A DNA stretch of 64,000 bases, from NCBI GenBank assembly GCA_947471745.1, contig CANJKZ010000410.1, positions 536,001-600,000 on the forward strand. Direction: 5' to 3'. The notes beneath the pieces were generated by a model. It was not told the DNA's origin, did no database searches, and saw only the letters and a program-made list of their open reading frames with translations. This DNA is from Closterium sp. Naga37s-1. Lineage: Eukaryota > Streptophyta > Zygnematophyceae > Desmidiales > Closteriaceae. The translations under genes and the position numbers were made by a program. Positions 1-11,206 of the stretch are shown piece after piece (position 1 is the stretch's first letter; every line of letters begins with the position of its first letter).

Positions 1-513
1 TTGACTCAGTCACACATGGTGCAGCAGGTCCTTCAGCGCTTCGGCTTCACGTACTCCTCGCCACAGTCCACTCCTCTGCCTACCGGTCACTCGCTCTCAG
101 CTCCACCTTCGGACGAGTCCGTAGAGCCGAGTGGCCCGTATCCAGAGCTTGTGGGCTGCCTCATGTACCTGATGACTTGCACACGACCTGACCTCGCATA
201 CCCTCTCAGCCTTCTGGCTCGCTACGTGGCTCCCGGCAGGCACCGAAAGGTGCACTGGGATGCTGCGAAGAGGGTGTTGCGATACTTGTGCAGTACATCG
301 GGCATGGGGCTCGTGCTTGGAGGACGGGCTCGAGTTGTTCTCACTGGTCACGCTGGCGCCTCCTGGGTTGACGACTTGGCTACGCAGCGGTTGTCACAGG
401 GTTACACCTTCAGCCTTGGCTCCGGTTCTGTCTCCAGGTGGTCTACCCGCTCTTCTTCTGTTCTTAGCTCCAGTTGTGAGGCTGAGATCTACGCTGGGGC
501 CATGGCTGGTCTC
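1..513 (+). pseudogene. Ty1/copia RT-RNase H fragment, family A
   Basis: This is the C-terminal part of a copia polyprotein (end of reverse transcriptase through early RNase H). It is nearly base-for-base the same as 10151-10638 inside element A and enters from the window edge. Recognisable pieces are the ELVGCLMYLMTCTRPDLAYP block and the RNase H motifs ASWVDD and SCEAEIYAGAM. The first catalytic Asp region reads GHAGASW where the sister copies have GHADASW, so a key aspartate is lost. Homology stops abruptly after GCCATGGCTG, where the sequence switches to an inverted copia of another family. It is a broken copy with no LTR. Confidence 0.85.
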
Positions 514-3500
514 GATTTGCTGCCAGGTTGTCCAGGTACGTTTGAAGTGTGATTCGCTCGTAGAAGATGACATCACATGCTGCCACTGTTTCCTTCTTCC
601 ACGCGTTGTAATGCTTTTTGATGCCCAGGTGTAGTCCCCACTGTGTGCGTTGAGAAAATCTTCCGGCTCTTGCAGTGTGCGGGCGATACTGTACCATGCA
701 CCTGAAGACTCGTAACATTTTTGTGTTGCCCAGCTTTCCTGTCCACAGCAGGTGCGGTGATGCGTTGTTAGGAAGTCACGACGACGAAAGCAAGTTGTGC
801 AGCATGACAGCGTGGTCCATCGCCTCAGGCCACTGGTGATTGGGCAGTCGCATGCCACGCAGCAATTTGCGCATGGTGTTCTGGAGAGTTCTATTCATCC
901 GTTCTGCCACGCCTTGCTGTTGATGGGCGTAGGGAAGCGAGATGAGTCGCTTGATGCCTCGTATTGCGAGGTACTGCCTGAACCTCTGGGACTGATATTC
1001 CCCTCCTCCGTCAGACTGGAATCTTTTCAGCTTTGCTCCCGATTCTCGTTCTGCCACCGGTAGCCAGGCGACAAAGGCTTCGAAGGCCATGTCGCGACTT
1101 GGAAGATTAAGATGCCAAACGTAACGTGTGGCGGCGTCGATGAAAGTGATTACGTAATTATATGCTCCTTGTCCTTGTTCGCGAGTATACAGAATGTCGC
1201 TGTATACTTTCTCGAGTGGGGCATAGGCTGGCGCGCTTGGATTGTGGTGAGAGGTGAACGGTTGATGTGGTAAGTCGGCTTCGGGACAGGTAAAGCATGT
1301 TCCGCGGACTCGTTGGAGTTCTCTGCCGTCGGGTAGGAGAAGTGAGTCTTTGTCGAGCACTGCTGCCTTGATTGTATTGTTTAACGTGGTGTTGCTTGGA
1401 TGACCCAGTCGTTCGTGCCACAGGGATTCGCTTGCACGATGTCCGGGTGAGCGCCTGTACAGGTCAGAGTTGGAGTAAAAGGCGGTGGTGAAGTTTGCGC
1501 TTCTGTGAACTTCTCGTGGAGTGGGAGCTAACTGCTGCGCAGGAGTCGGTGGAGTGTCATCGATGAAGGTTGGTGCCGTCGAAGAGCTCGCGATTGGTGC
1601 TGTAAGTGTTGCTGTTGCTGTCGACGTTGTAACTGCTGCTGTCGATGTTGTTTCTTGCCGGATTGTTGCTAATGCCCGAGTTCTTTCTGCTTCAGGTATG
1701 GTATGTGAATACCAGAACCCTCCAGGGCTGAAGTCGGGATCGAGGTCCGGTGGGTGCGTCCAAGAGGCGAAATTGACGATGGCGTCGCTGTCGGCGGTTC
1801 CTTGATCTGGTACAAAATCGAGGACGAAGACGTTATTCTTCAAGACTGCTCTGCCGATGTAGAGTCCTCCTCTACCATGGAATAGCTTGAACTCCTGAGT
1901 GGTGCTGGTTGCTTCAAGGTGAATACCCTTCGCCATCAGTTGGCTGACGCTCAGTAAGTTGTAGCCGAGTCCTTCTGCAATCAACACTTTAGACATTTGT
2001 AAGATGGCGTTAGTTTCTTGAGATTGAAGTTGTACGACTCCTTGTCATCGTGTGTGCAGGTTCTGGTTGTTGGCCACGGTGAAGACGACTTCGCGCTGAA
2101 GTTGGTGTTCTTGTTGAACGAAACGACTTGAAGAACACATATGTTGTCCGCAGCAACTGTCCAAGAACCAAGTATCTTGCCCGGACGACTCGCTTTGGGC
2201 GATAGCTGCATACGTTGGATTGGGTTCCAGTGATTCGCGGCGGGGAGTCCTTTCATCGAGTTGGTCTTCTGGTGAGTAGTGGGGTGGTGATCCAGTGATG
2301 CAGGAGTCCGTCGTTCTTGTCATGCAGCTAACGATGTTTCTTGTTCCTTGTGCAGATTGCGATGTTGAAGATGTTGAAGGCTGCACTTGACTGGTGGGAT
2401 GCGCCTCCGTAGAAGTTACTTGACTGCTTGAGAGCCGAAGTTGACGTTGCGGTGTTGTCGACTGCTGCTGATTCGGGCAGTGTGTGTGCGGATGACCGGA
2501 CGTCTTGCAAAGGTGACAAAACGGTGGGACGTATTGTTGTACTTGTCGGTTGTTGTGTCGGTTGTTGTTGTTGTAGCGCCGTTGAGTGTGGAAGGCGAAC
2601 TCCGGTGCTAATGCTTTCTTCTTGTGACGTTCTTCGTGCAGGTCCATATCTTGCTGTTCAGCGTAAATTTCGGCACAGAGTGCTGCTTCGGAGATCTTCC
2701 CGTGAGCTCGAAGAAGTGCTCTGGTGGAGCGCCAATGAGGACCAAGACCGGCGATGATGACTGTTACAAATGCTTCTTCCGAAATTGATCCTCCGCATCG
2801 AAGGAGTCTGTCGCGCAGTCCGCGACAACGGCTAATATAAGCCATTCCCTTTTCGCCGGGTTTCATTTCCACTGTCGTCAGCTGTGCCATGAGACGGCTC
2901 TGGTTAACGCTATCTGTTGCTTGATACAGGTTCTTCAAATGGTGGTAAGCCAGCTCGGCGAAGTTGCCGTATCCTCGATAAGACCGGATGTTCTGTTGCT
3001 CGTTTGGCGTCTAGTTTCGAAGAAGTATCGTGTACGCCATCAGCGACTGACACGTGTATTGCTGCTTGTCGTACTGTGTCCCGTATGTTGGATATGGCAG
3101 GGACCCGTCGAAGAATCCGAGGATTTGCGCGCCCTCCATCATCAGCTCAAATTCGAAAGACCAGGTATAAAAATCCTTCCCGTCGAAAAGCGTTGATGCT
3201 TGCAATTTGAGAACGTGTGCGAATTGCGATTGCACCTGAAGCGCGTCTAGTGTCTTCTCTTGTCCAGGTGAAGACTGCGGCTGCGGCGCGAAACTGACGG
3301 AGCCGCGTTGAGGCTCGTACGGAGCAAAGGTAGGTTGTTGTTGATTTCCGCGCGCGTACGATGAACCATCAAGGCTCATCGGTGTTACTCTGTTGTTGTT
3401 GTCGCAGTTATTTGATTGCGCAGGAGCTGCTTGCTGGTGTTGCTCGTAGAAGGACATGAAGGAGAAAATCTTCTCCATCATGTTTGGGTCGAAGCCTGCT

Positions 3501-3619
3501 TGTTGATTCCCAGGAGTTTCCGTTGACTCTGCAGCTGGTCTTGTGCCTTCTTCTGTCTGTAGGCCAGAGACTGGAGGTGGAGTAGGGGTGGTGCCGAGAG
3601 ATCCATTGGAGGAGCTCCT
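514..3619 (-). pseudogene. Copia family B gag-protease-integrase, one frame with three stops
   Basis: Reading from 3619 down to 514, a single frame encodes gag, a CCHC zinc knuckle (CHLCKTSGHPHTHC, near 2500), the protease motif WFLDSCCGQHMC (near 2160), a GAG-pre-integrase block (SLWHERLGHPS, near 1420), and an integrase core with SDIL, QSDGGGEY and QQQGVAERMN supplying the D, D and E residues. The post-integrase DVIFYE block follows. Three in-frame stops interrupt it: TAG at 3011, TGA at 2045 and TGA at 776. RT and RNase H are missing because the copy ends at the junction near 514. Its 5' end is cut by the left LTR of element A. The protease has Cys where D-S-G is expected. Another fragment of the family lies at 52043. 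Confidence 0.85.
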
Positions 3620-3752
3620 TGTCAAACTTATATCTGCTATGGTCTATTTAGGCTGTACTGGGGTAGCTCTTAGAGGGTACAACACTTATGTGTTTTACAT
3701 TTGTACCCATCTCATTTCTAGTTCATTCATTCTTTCGTCTATCATTCTCACA
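3620..3752 (+). repeat. 5' LTR of element A
   Basis: A 133-bp repeat with TG...CA ends, repeated at 11207-11339 with one difference. LTRs this short are at the small end for copia. The sequence includes a TAGGCTGTA-GTGGGGTA block and TTCATTCATTC that recur in the LTRs of H, I and E. Confidence 0.92.
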
Positions 3753-3763
3753 TGGTATAGAGC
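3753..3763 (+). promoter_or_regulatory. Primer binding site of element A
   Basis: TGGTATAGAGC directly abuts the LTR. It matches the canonical copia initiator-Met tRNA site TGGTATCAGAGC except for a missing C. This is where minus-strand synthesis would be primed. Confidence 0.75.
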
Positions 3764-3789
3764 TAGTTTCGAGATTTTTTAAAAAGGGC

Positions 3790-5123
3790 CCACCACTGAA
3801 ATTCTTCACTGCCTACTTGACGCGCGCGTCGCGCCTTCCCTTCGAGGCCCGTCGCGGCCCCTGTGCCTGCCCTCAGAGCTAGCGCCCGCCACGTAAGGCC
3901 CTGTAAGGCCCCGTTAGGCCCCGTAAGGCCCCGTAAGGCCCAGTAAGGCCCCGTTTACGGCCCCGTTTAAGGCCCCGTACGGCCCCGTAAGGCCCCGTAA
4001 GGCCCCGTCAGGCCCCGTTTGGCCCCGTTTAAGGCCCCGTAAGGCCCCGTCCGGCCCCGTTAGAGGCCCGTACGGCCCCGTCAGGCCCCGTTAGAGGCCC
4101 CGTACGGCCCCGTCAGGCCCCGTTAGAGGCCCCGTACGGCCCCGTCAGGCCCCGTTAGAGGCCCCGTAAGGCCCCGTCAGGCCCCGTTTGGCCCCGTTTA
4201 AGGCCCCGTCAGGCCCCGTTAGAGGCCCCGTAAGGCCCCGTCAGGCCCCGTTAGAGGCCCCGTACGGCCCCGTCAGGCCCCGTTAGAGGCCCCGTACGGC
4301 CCCGTCAGGCCCCGTTAGAGGCCCCGTTAGGCCCCGTCAGGCCCCGTTTGGCCCCGTTTAAGGCCCCGTAAGGCCCCGCCAGGCCCCGTTAGAGGCCCCG
4401 TAAGGCCCCGTCAGGCCCCGTTAGAGGCCCCGTACGGCCCCGTCAGGCCCCGTTAGAGGCCCCTTCAGGCCCAGCCGGCCCTGCTGCGGCCCTGTCGCAG
4501 CTCTGCCCCGGCCCTCGCTCCGACCCTGTCTCAGCCCTGCCCCGGCCCTGCTCCTGCACTGCCGCGGCCCGGCCCCGGCCCTGTCCCGGCCCTGCTCCAA
4601 CCCTGCCCCGGCCCTGCCCAGGCCCTGCCCCGGCCCAGCCCCGGCCCTGCCCCGGCCCTGCATCCTGCCCCGGCCCTGCCTCGGCCCTGCCCCGGCCCTG
4701 CCCCGGCCCTGCCCCGGCCCTGCCCCGGCCCTGCATCCTGCCCCGGCCCTGCCCCGGCCCTGCCCCGGCCCTACCCCGGCCCTGCCCCGGCCCTGCCCCG
4801 GCCCTGCATCCTGCCTCGGCCCTGCTCCAACCCTGCCCCAGCCCTGCCCCGGCTCTGCCTCGGCCCTGCCCCCTGCCCCGGCCCTGCATCCTGCCTCGGC
4901 CCTGCCCCGGCCCTGCCCCCTGCCCCGGCCCTGCATCCTGCCTCGGCCCTGCCCCGGCCCTGCCCCCTGCCCCGGCCTTGCCCCGGCTCTGCCTCGGCCC
5001 TGCCCCGGCCCTACCCCGGCCTCGCCACTGGTAAGAGCGCCGCGCTGCCGAGCCGCGCCGCCCTGCCTAGCCTGCCCTGCCGAGTTGCACTGCTGTTGCT
5101 GCTAGCCTGCTGCTGCTCCTGTC
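3790..5123 (+). repeat. GC-rich tandem-repeat leader of element A
   Basis: Untranslated leader between primer site and gag. From about 3890 to 4470 it is built of GGCCCCGT-based units (GTAAGGCCCC, GTCAGGCCCC, GTTAGAGGCCCC); from about 4480 to 5020 it changes to CCCCGGCCCTG with interspersed CATCCTG units. The last 60 bases are CTG-rich. Open frames on the opposite strand here (repeated GQGRGRAGA) are by-products of the repeat and are not annotated. Confidence 0.85.
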
Positions 5124-8100
5124 ATGGCTAGTCTCAATGTTCTTACCTTTGATGCTGAGGGTCGAGCTGTTGACTTTGAGGTCTGGCTAGATGATCTGCA
5201 GCTTTTCCTTCAGTGCGATAGCAAGGATGGCCTCTCACTGTTCGATCTCACGTCTGGCGCCTCTACTGCCCCTGCTGCTGATGCTGACAGTACTGTTCGC
5301 TCGCAGTGGCTCACGCGCGATGCTGCTGCTCGTCTTGCTGTGCGCAATCACCTGCCGTCTACTGAGCGCACGCACTTTAGTCAGTACAAGAGTACTAGGG
5401 CTCTGTAGGACGCTGTAGTTGCACGCTACTCCTCCCCTACCACTACTGCCCTCAGCCGCCTCATGCTGCCGTACCTCTTTCCTGACCTTGCCGCCTTTGC
5501 CACAGTTGCTGACCTAGTTGCTCACCTCCGCACTAGTGACGCTCGCTACCGCGCTGCCCTTCCCACTGAGTTTCTTCCCACGAACCCCCCCCCCATGTAC
5601 ATCACCCTTTACTACCTAGTCACCCGCCTCCCTGACTCTCTCTCCTCAGTCAGGGATCACTTCCTCTCCCTTTGCCCCACCGAGCTGACTGTCGACTTGC
5701 TAGAGGAGCGCCTTGCTGCAACTGAGAAGAGTATCTTAGCTGTAGGTGCTTCTCGCGGCGACCGTCGCACCCCCTTCTTTGAGGGGTGTTCCCCTGTCCC
5801 CCTTCTCCCCTCTGTTGCCTCTGCTGCTGCTGTCGACCTCGTTGGCACTGAGGAGGTCGGCGCTGCGTCTGCCTCTAGTGGGCGACGCCGCACCGGCAAG
5901 GGCAAGGGAAGCAGGGGTGGTGGAGGGGGCGGTGGGGGAAGCGGTGGAGGCGGTGGAGGAGGTGGAGGTGGTGGTGGGGGTGGTACAGGGAGTGGGGGAG
6001 TCGGTGGCAGCAGTGGAGGCCGTGGCGGCGGTGGCGGAGGGGGTGGAGGCGGCGGCAGCGGTGGTGGAGGTAGCGGAGGAGGTGGTGCTGGTCGCGGTGC
6101 AGCTACGCACCGTGGAGGCCTTGGTGGCAGCCAGCGCCAGCAGCAGCAGCGCACCCGTGAGACCCCGTCGGTTCAGCAGCTTCGTGAGTGGTACGCTGGG
6201 CGTGGGAGGTCTGGGGGTGCGGGTCCCTGCTCTTACGTTCTTCGCACCGGCACTCGGAGTGGGGAGGTGTGTGGTCTCCCACACACCATGCAGCGCTGCT
6301 TCGGCCGCTTGACTGACGCTTGGCGTGCCCAGTTTCCTGACGCAGTTGAGCTTCTTCGTTGGCATGATCTGCTTCTGCAGAATGTGCCTATCTTTGATCT
6401 AGACTTTGATGCTATCCTTGCTGCCATGTATGCTTTTGCTGATATTACTGAGGGTGACTGTTACCTGCGTGTCCCGCCCGACCCGGGCACTGTGGCTGCT
6501 GCTCTAGGTGCTAGTGCGGCTGCTGCTCTAGGTGCTCGTGCGTCTGCTTCTCCAGGTGCTGGTACGTCTCCTCTCTCTGGTACTGCACCTACTGAGTCCT
6601 TTCACACCTTCACACTTGACTCTGGTGCTTCACGCTCTTTCTTTAGAGACAGCACCACGCTCACGCCGCTCAGTCGGCCTGTTGCGCTCTCCCTTGCTGA
6701 CCCCTCCGAGGGCCCAGTCCTTGCACACTCCTCCACGGTTCTACCGTGTCCTGCGGCCCCGTCGGGCTTGCTGTCGGGACTCCACCTCCCCTCGTTCTCT
6801 ACGAACTGGGTGAGTGGAGCTGACCTCCAGGACGCGTGGGTTGACCAGTTCACCCCTGGAGGTCAGCGTGTGACCCACTGCACTTGCTCTCGGACGGGCC
6901 GCCACCTGGCCACGTTCGCCCGTCGGCCAGGGTCGAGTCTGTACACACTGACTACTGCGCCTCCTCCGGTCCCTGCGTCTGGTCAGGTAGCTGCGTCCAG
7001 TCAGGTGTTTGCTGCCGCGTCCAGGTCGAGTCCTGCATCTGCCCCCTGCTCGTGTCGTCCTCTGGCGCACGAGACTCTCCTTTGGCACCACCGCCTTGGT
7101 CACCCCTCCCTGCCTCGTCTTCGAGGTATGGCCTCCCGTGCTCTTGTCTCTGGACTCCCCAGGTCCCTCCCTCCCCTTCCTCCGGGGCCTGCCCCCACCT
7201 GTGTTCCTTGTGTCGAGGGCCGGCAGCGCGCTGCTCCTCACTCCTCCTCGTTTCCTCCGACTGAGGCCCCTCTGCAGACTCTTCACATGGATGTGTGGGG
7301 CCCAGCCCGCGTCTGTGGACAGGGTCACGAGCGTTACTTCCTGCTGGTCGTTGAAGACTACTCGCGTTACACCACAGTCTTCCCCTCGCGCAGCAAGGGT
7401 GAGGTCACTGAGGTGTTGATCGACTGGATCCGCGGTGCTCGTCGCCAGCTTAGTGAGAGTTTCGGCTCAGACCTTCCTGTTCTGTGTCTGCACTCAGACA
7501 GAGGCGGGGAGTTTTCCTCCGACCTCCTGAGAACCTTCTGTCATTTGGAGGGCATCCGCCAGACGTTCACGCTTCCGGCCTCCCCGCAGCAAAGTGGGAT
7601 TGCTGAGCGCTGCATTGGCATGGTCATGGACGTCGCTCATACGTCCATGATCCATGCGGCTGCTCCCCATTTTCTGTGGCCGTTCGCGGTTCAGTACGCT
7701 GTGCATCAGATCAACCTTCAGCCTCGTGTCTCCTTGCCGGAGACCACACCTACACTGCGGTGGACGGGGAAGGTTGGCGATGCGTCCGCGTTCCGAGTCT
7801 GGGGATCTCGAGCTTTTGTCCGCGATACTACAGCGGACAAGCTTTCCTCTCGTGCCGTTCCCTGTGTCTTCCTTGGCTTCCCTCCTGACGCACCCGGGTG
7901 GCAGTTCTACCACCCCACCTCGCGTCATGTTCTGTCCTCTCAGGATGTCACGTTCGACGAGTCGGTGTCGTACTACCGTCTCTTTCCCTACCGCACTGCC
8001 TCTCCCCCCCCCCCCCCCCGCCACTCTTCCTGGCACCAGGTACTCCCCTGGTAGACCCCCTCCCCCCCCAGGGTCCTGCCCCCTCAGGTGTGTCCCAGGT

Positions 8101-9351
8101 AGACCCTGCCGAGCCGGTCGAGGTAGCTGTCGACTCAGGTGCTGCTAGGGGTGCTGACCCTGCGGGTGCGGGGACTGGGGGTGCTGAGACTGGGGGTGCT
8201 GAGTCTGGGGGTGCTGAGACTGGGTGTGCTGAGCCTGGGGCTGTGGCGCCTGAGGGTACTAAGTCTGGAGGTGCTCTAGGTGTACCGTCGCGGCGGGAGC
8301 CCCTCTCTCCACAGCGGCTTCGTGAGTGGTACTCTCGACGCTGTCGGGTTGCTGCTGGTGCTGGCGCTACTGGAGGTGGTGCTGGTGCTGGAGCTGCTGG
8401 AGGTGCTGGAGGTGCTACTGGGGCTACTGAAGGTGCTGGCGCTGCTGGAGGTGGTGCTGGTGCTGGAGCTGCTGGAGGTGCTGCTGGTGCTGGAGCCGCT
8501 GGAGGTGCTGCTGGTGCTGGAGCTGCTGGAGGTGCTGGAGGTGCTACTGGGGCTACTGTAGGTGCTGGCGCTGCTGGAGGTGGTGCTGGTGCTGGAGCTG
8601 CTGGAGGTGCTGCTGGTGCTGGAGCTGCTGGAGGTGCTGCTGGGACTGGAGACCCTGGGGCTGAGGGTCCCGGTTCTGTCTCTGCTGTTTCTGGAGGCGC
8701 TACGCGACCGCGGCCGTACTAAGTTCCGCTCCTTCAGCAGGTTCTTGGCTCCCCGCCTTCTCCTGGTCCTCCTCCTCCTCCTTTCCTGAGTCCACCGCCT
8801 GTCCAGTCGCAGTTGCAGCCGGCCTCTCCGCTGCCTGGTCCTTCTCCTTACTCTGGACCGACTAGAGGTCTTACGGAGCGTCGTGAGCCTGAGTCGCGTC
8901 CTATGTCACCTGTGTCTCGCTCTGCGTCGCCTGTCCGTACTGTTCGCGCTGGTCGTGTTTCGCGTCCGCGTCCTCCTCCTGTCCCAGGCACTCACTCTAT
9001 GACTCTGCGTCCTTCTACTGCTCCACAGCGTGTCCCTCTGCCGTCTCCTCCTGCCTCCTCTCTTCCTGACGGTCCGGACCCGGAGTCTGACTCCCTTCGT
9101 GCTGCTAGTCCTACTGTCACGTGCTTTCTGGCCACTGCTGTCACTGACCCGCTGCTGCGTCTGCTCTTGTTACTGAGCTCGTTGACTTTGCTGCAGCCTG
9201 TCGCCTAGACTACGCCGCTAGTCTTGTTGCTGAGTCTGCGTCTGCGTCTGTCTGTCCTCCGTCCGTCGGGGGTGAGTGTGCTCTTGGCACGGACGTCCTT
9301 GAGGACAGACAGGAGGACCTTGAGTGCTTTGCCGCTGCTTCACCTCATCTC
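5124..9351 (+). pseudogene. Element A gag-protease-integrase-linker, frame-broken
   Basis: Starts at ATGGCTAGTC after a CTG-rich tract, the same context as in H and I. Gag has an N-terminal LDDLQLFLQ domain, a poly-glycine tract (about 5910-6090), then a cysteine-histidine element C-X13-C-X3-H-X4-C (about 6230-6300). Protease is TFTLDSGASRSFF (about 6610). Integrase carries LLWHHRLGHPS, HSDRGGEFSS and the E-containing GIAERCIG. A Gly-Ala-rich repeat linker follows. Breaks: TAG at 5406, a 16-base C run at 8004-8019 that shifts frame, TAA at 8720 and a roughly 11-bp deletion near 9150 relative to copy D. The DDE residues themselves survive. Confidence 0.88.
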
Positions 9352-10977
9352 GTGTCCATGCTGCTTGCCCCTGAGGGAGACCCGGATGCACTAGACATCC
9401 CGACCCCGCGCTCTTACGCAGAGGCGATAGAGGGTCCCTACTCCTCTCAGTGGCAGGCAGCCATGGACGCAGAGATGGCTTCCTGGAAGTCCACAGGCAC
9501 CTACGTAGACGAGGTTCCCCCACCTGGGGCGAACATCGTCAGTGGCATGTGGATCTTCAGGGTGAAGCGGCCGCCGGGTTCTCCGCCTGCCTTCAAGGCG
9601 CGTTACGTTGCACGTGGCTTCAGTCAGCGACAGGGAGTTGACTTCTTTCAGACCTTCTCCCCTACCCCGAAGATGACCACTCTTCGGGTACTGCTGCACG
9701 TTGCTGCTCAGCGTGACTACGAGCTCCACTCGCTTGACTTCAGCACAGCCTTCCTACAGGGCAGCCTGCACGAGGAGATCTGGCTGCGCCGCCCACCTGG
9801 CTTCACTGGGTCGTCTCCTGCTGGTACCCAGTGGAGCCTCCAGCGGCCAGTCTACGGTCTCCGCGAGGCGCCCCGTGAGTGGCACGACACGCTCAGGACG
9901 ACTCTTGCTGCTCTTGGTTTTGCTCCTTCCACTGCTGACCCATCTCTGTTTCTACGCACTGACGCTACTCTGCCGCCGTTCTACGTTCTTGTGTACGTAG
10001 ACGACCTTGTCTTTGCTACTGCTGACACGGAGGCACTCGCCCACGTGAAGTCCGAGCTGCAGAAGAGACACACGTGCAAAGACCTGGGTGAGCTCACAAG
10101 CTATCTTGGCTTGCGGATCACCCGGGACAGAGCACAGCGCACCATTACCTTGACTCAGTCACACATGGTGCAGCAGGTCCTTCAGCGCTTCGGCTTCACG
10201 TACTCCTCGCCACAGTCCACTCCTCTGCCTACCGGTCACTCGCTCTCAGCTCCACCTTCGGACGAGTCCGTAGAGCCGAGTGGCCCATATCCAGAGCTTG
10301 TGGGCTGCCTCATGTACCTGATGACTTGCACACGACCTGACCTCGCATACCCTCTCAGCCTTCTGGCTCGCTACGTGGCTCCCGGCAGGCACCGAAAGGT
10401 GCACTGGGATGCTGCGAAGAGGGTGTTGCGATACTTGTGCAGTACATCGGGCATGGGGCTCGTGCTTGGAGGACGGGCTCGAGTTGTCCTCACTGGTCAC
10501 GCTGACGCCTCCTGGGTTGACGACTTGGCTACGCAGCGGTCGTCACAGGGTTACACCTTCAGCCTTGGCTCTGGTTCTGTCTCCTGGCGGTCTACTCGCT
10601 CTTCTTCTGTTCTCAGCTCCAGTTGTGAGGCTGAGATCTACGCTGGGGCCATGGCTGCACAGGAGCTTCGCTGGCTCACCTACCTGCTGACCGACTTGGG
10701 AGAGGCGCCTCGTTCTCCTCCAGTTCTGTACGTCGACAACAAGGCCATGCTGGCCTTGTGTCAGGAGCACAGACTAGAGCATAGAACGAAGCACATTGCT
10801 CTGCGCTACTTCCTTGCTCGAGAGTTGCAGCAGCGTGGCCAGCTTCGTCTTGCTTACGTGGCCTCTCAGGCCAACTCTGCAGATGTTTTCACCAAGGCAC
10901 TTCAGCCTTGTGATCATCAGCGTTTCTGTACTGTGTTAGGCCTTGTCCCTACAGTGCCTCACTTGTTGACTTCTTGA
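9352..10977 (+). CDS. Element A reverse transcriptase-RNase H
   Basis: A 541-codon open frame forming the C-terminal half of the copia polyprotein; the ATG is internal, since upstream codons continue in frame to about 9200. It contains the RVT_2 core (GMWIFRVKRPPGS, then KARYVARGFSQRQGVDF, LDFSTAFLQGSLHEEIW), the catalytic YVDD (FYVLVYVDDLVFA, about 9990) and RNase H with GHADASWVDD, SCEAEIYAGAM and LYVDNKAM. It ends at TGA 10975-10977. All recognisable catalytic motifs are present, so this half could be functional if joined to an intact N-terminus. Confidence 0.9.
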   Translation: MSMLLAPEGDPDALDIPTPRSYAEAIEGPYSSQWQAAMDAEMASWKSTGTYVDEVPPPGANIVSGMWIFRVKRPPGSPPAFKARYVARGFSQRQGVDFFQTFSPTPKMTTLRVLLHVAAQRDYELHSLDFSTAFLQGSLHEEIWLRRPPGFTGSSPAGTQWSLQRPVYGLREAPREWHDTLRTTLAALGFAPSTADPSLFLRTDATLPPFYVLVYVDDLVFATADTEALAHVKSELQKRHTCKDLGELTSYLGLRITRDRAQRTITLTQSHMVQQVLQRFGFTYSSPQSTPLPTGHSLSAPPSDESVEPSGPYPELVGCLMYLMTCTRPDLAYPLSLLARYVAPGRHRKVHWDAAKRVLRYLCSTSGMGLVLGGRARVVLTGHADASWVDDLATQRSSQGYTFSLGSGSVSWRSTRSSSVLSSSCEAEIYAGAMAAQELRWLTYLLTDLGEAPRSPPVLYVDNKAMLALCQEHRLEHRTKHIALRYFLARELQQRGQLRLAYVASQANSADVFTKALQPCDHQRFCTVLGLVPTVPHLLTS

Positions 10978-11206
10978 CTCTGCTTGTACTGTACTCTATA
11001 TACTTATACCTGCATGCTTACACTTGCTAGGTTGTGTTCACTGTACTGTTTGCTTTCCTTTATATAACTCTGCATGTGAACTGGCCTTATGGCCCTTTGC
11101 TTGTGCTCAGACTGTGTGGTGACTTGGTGATCCACCCTGAGCTTGCTTTGCTTTTCTTGACTGGTCTTGTGACCTCTTGTTCTCCCCCACTTTGCCTATG
11201 GGGGTG
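10978..11206 (+). other. Element A 3' untranslated region and polypurine tract
   Basis: A T-rich spacer that ends TTTGCCTATGGGGGTG immediately before the right LTR. The same CTATGGG-GTG tract precedes the 3' LTRs of H (30107-30118) and E (minus strand, 36086-36097), so it is the likely plus-strand primer. Confidence 0.7.

Noticed and set aside
4421..4936. Arg-Gly-Gln-Ala-rich proteins on the minus strand in the element A leader
   Set aside because: They come only from CCCCGGCCCTG repeats in an untranslated leader; no start context, and the other elements have unrelated frames at this position.
5657..6154. Proline-rich minus-strand frames opposite the gag glycine tracts (also 26665-27243)
   Set aside because: Poly-glycine codons read on the opposite strand as poly-proline; the sense-strand gag is supported by motifs on both sides.
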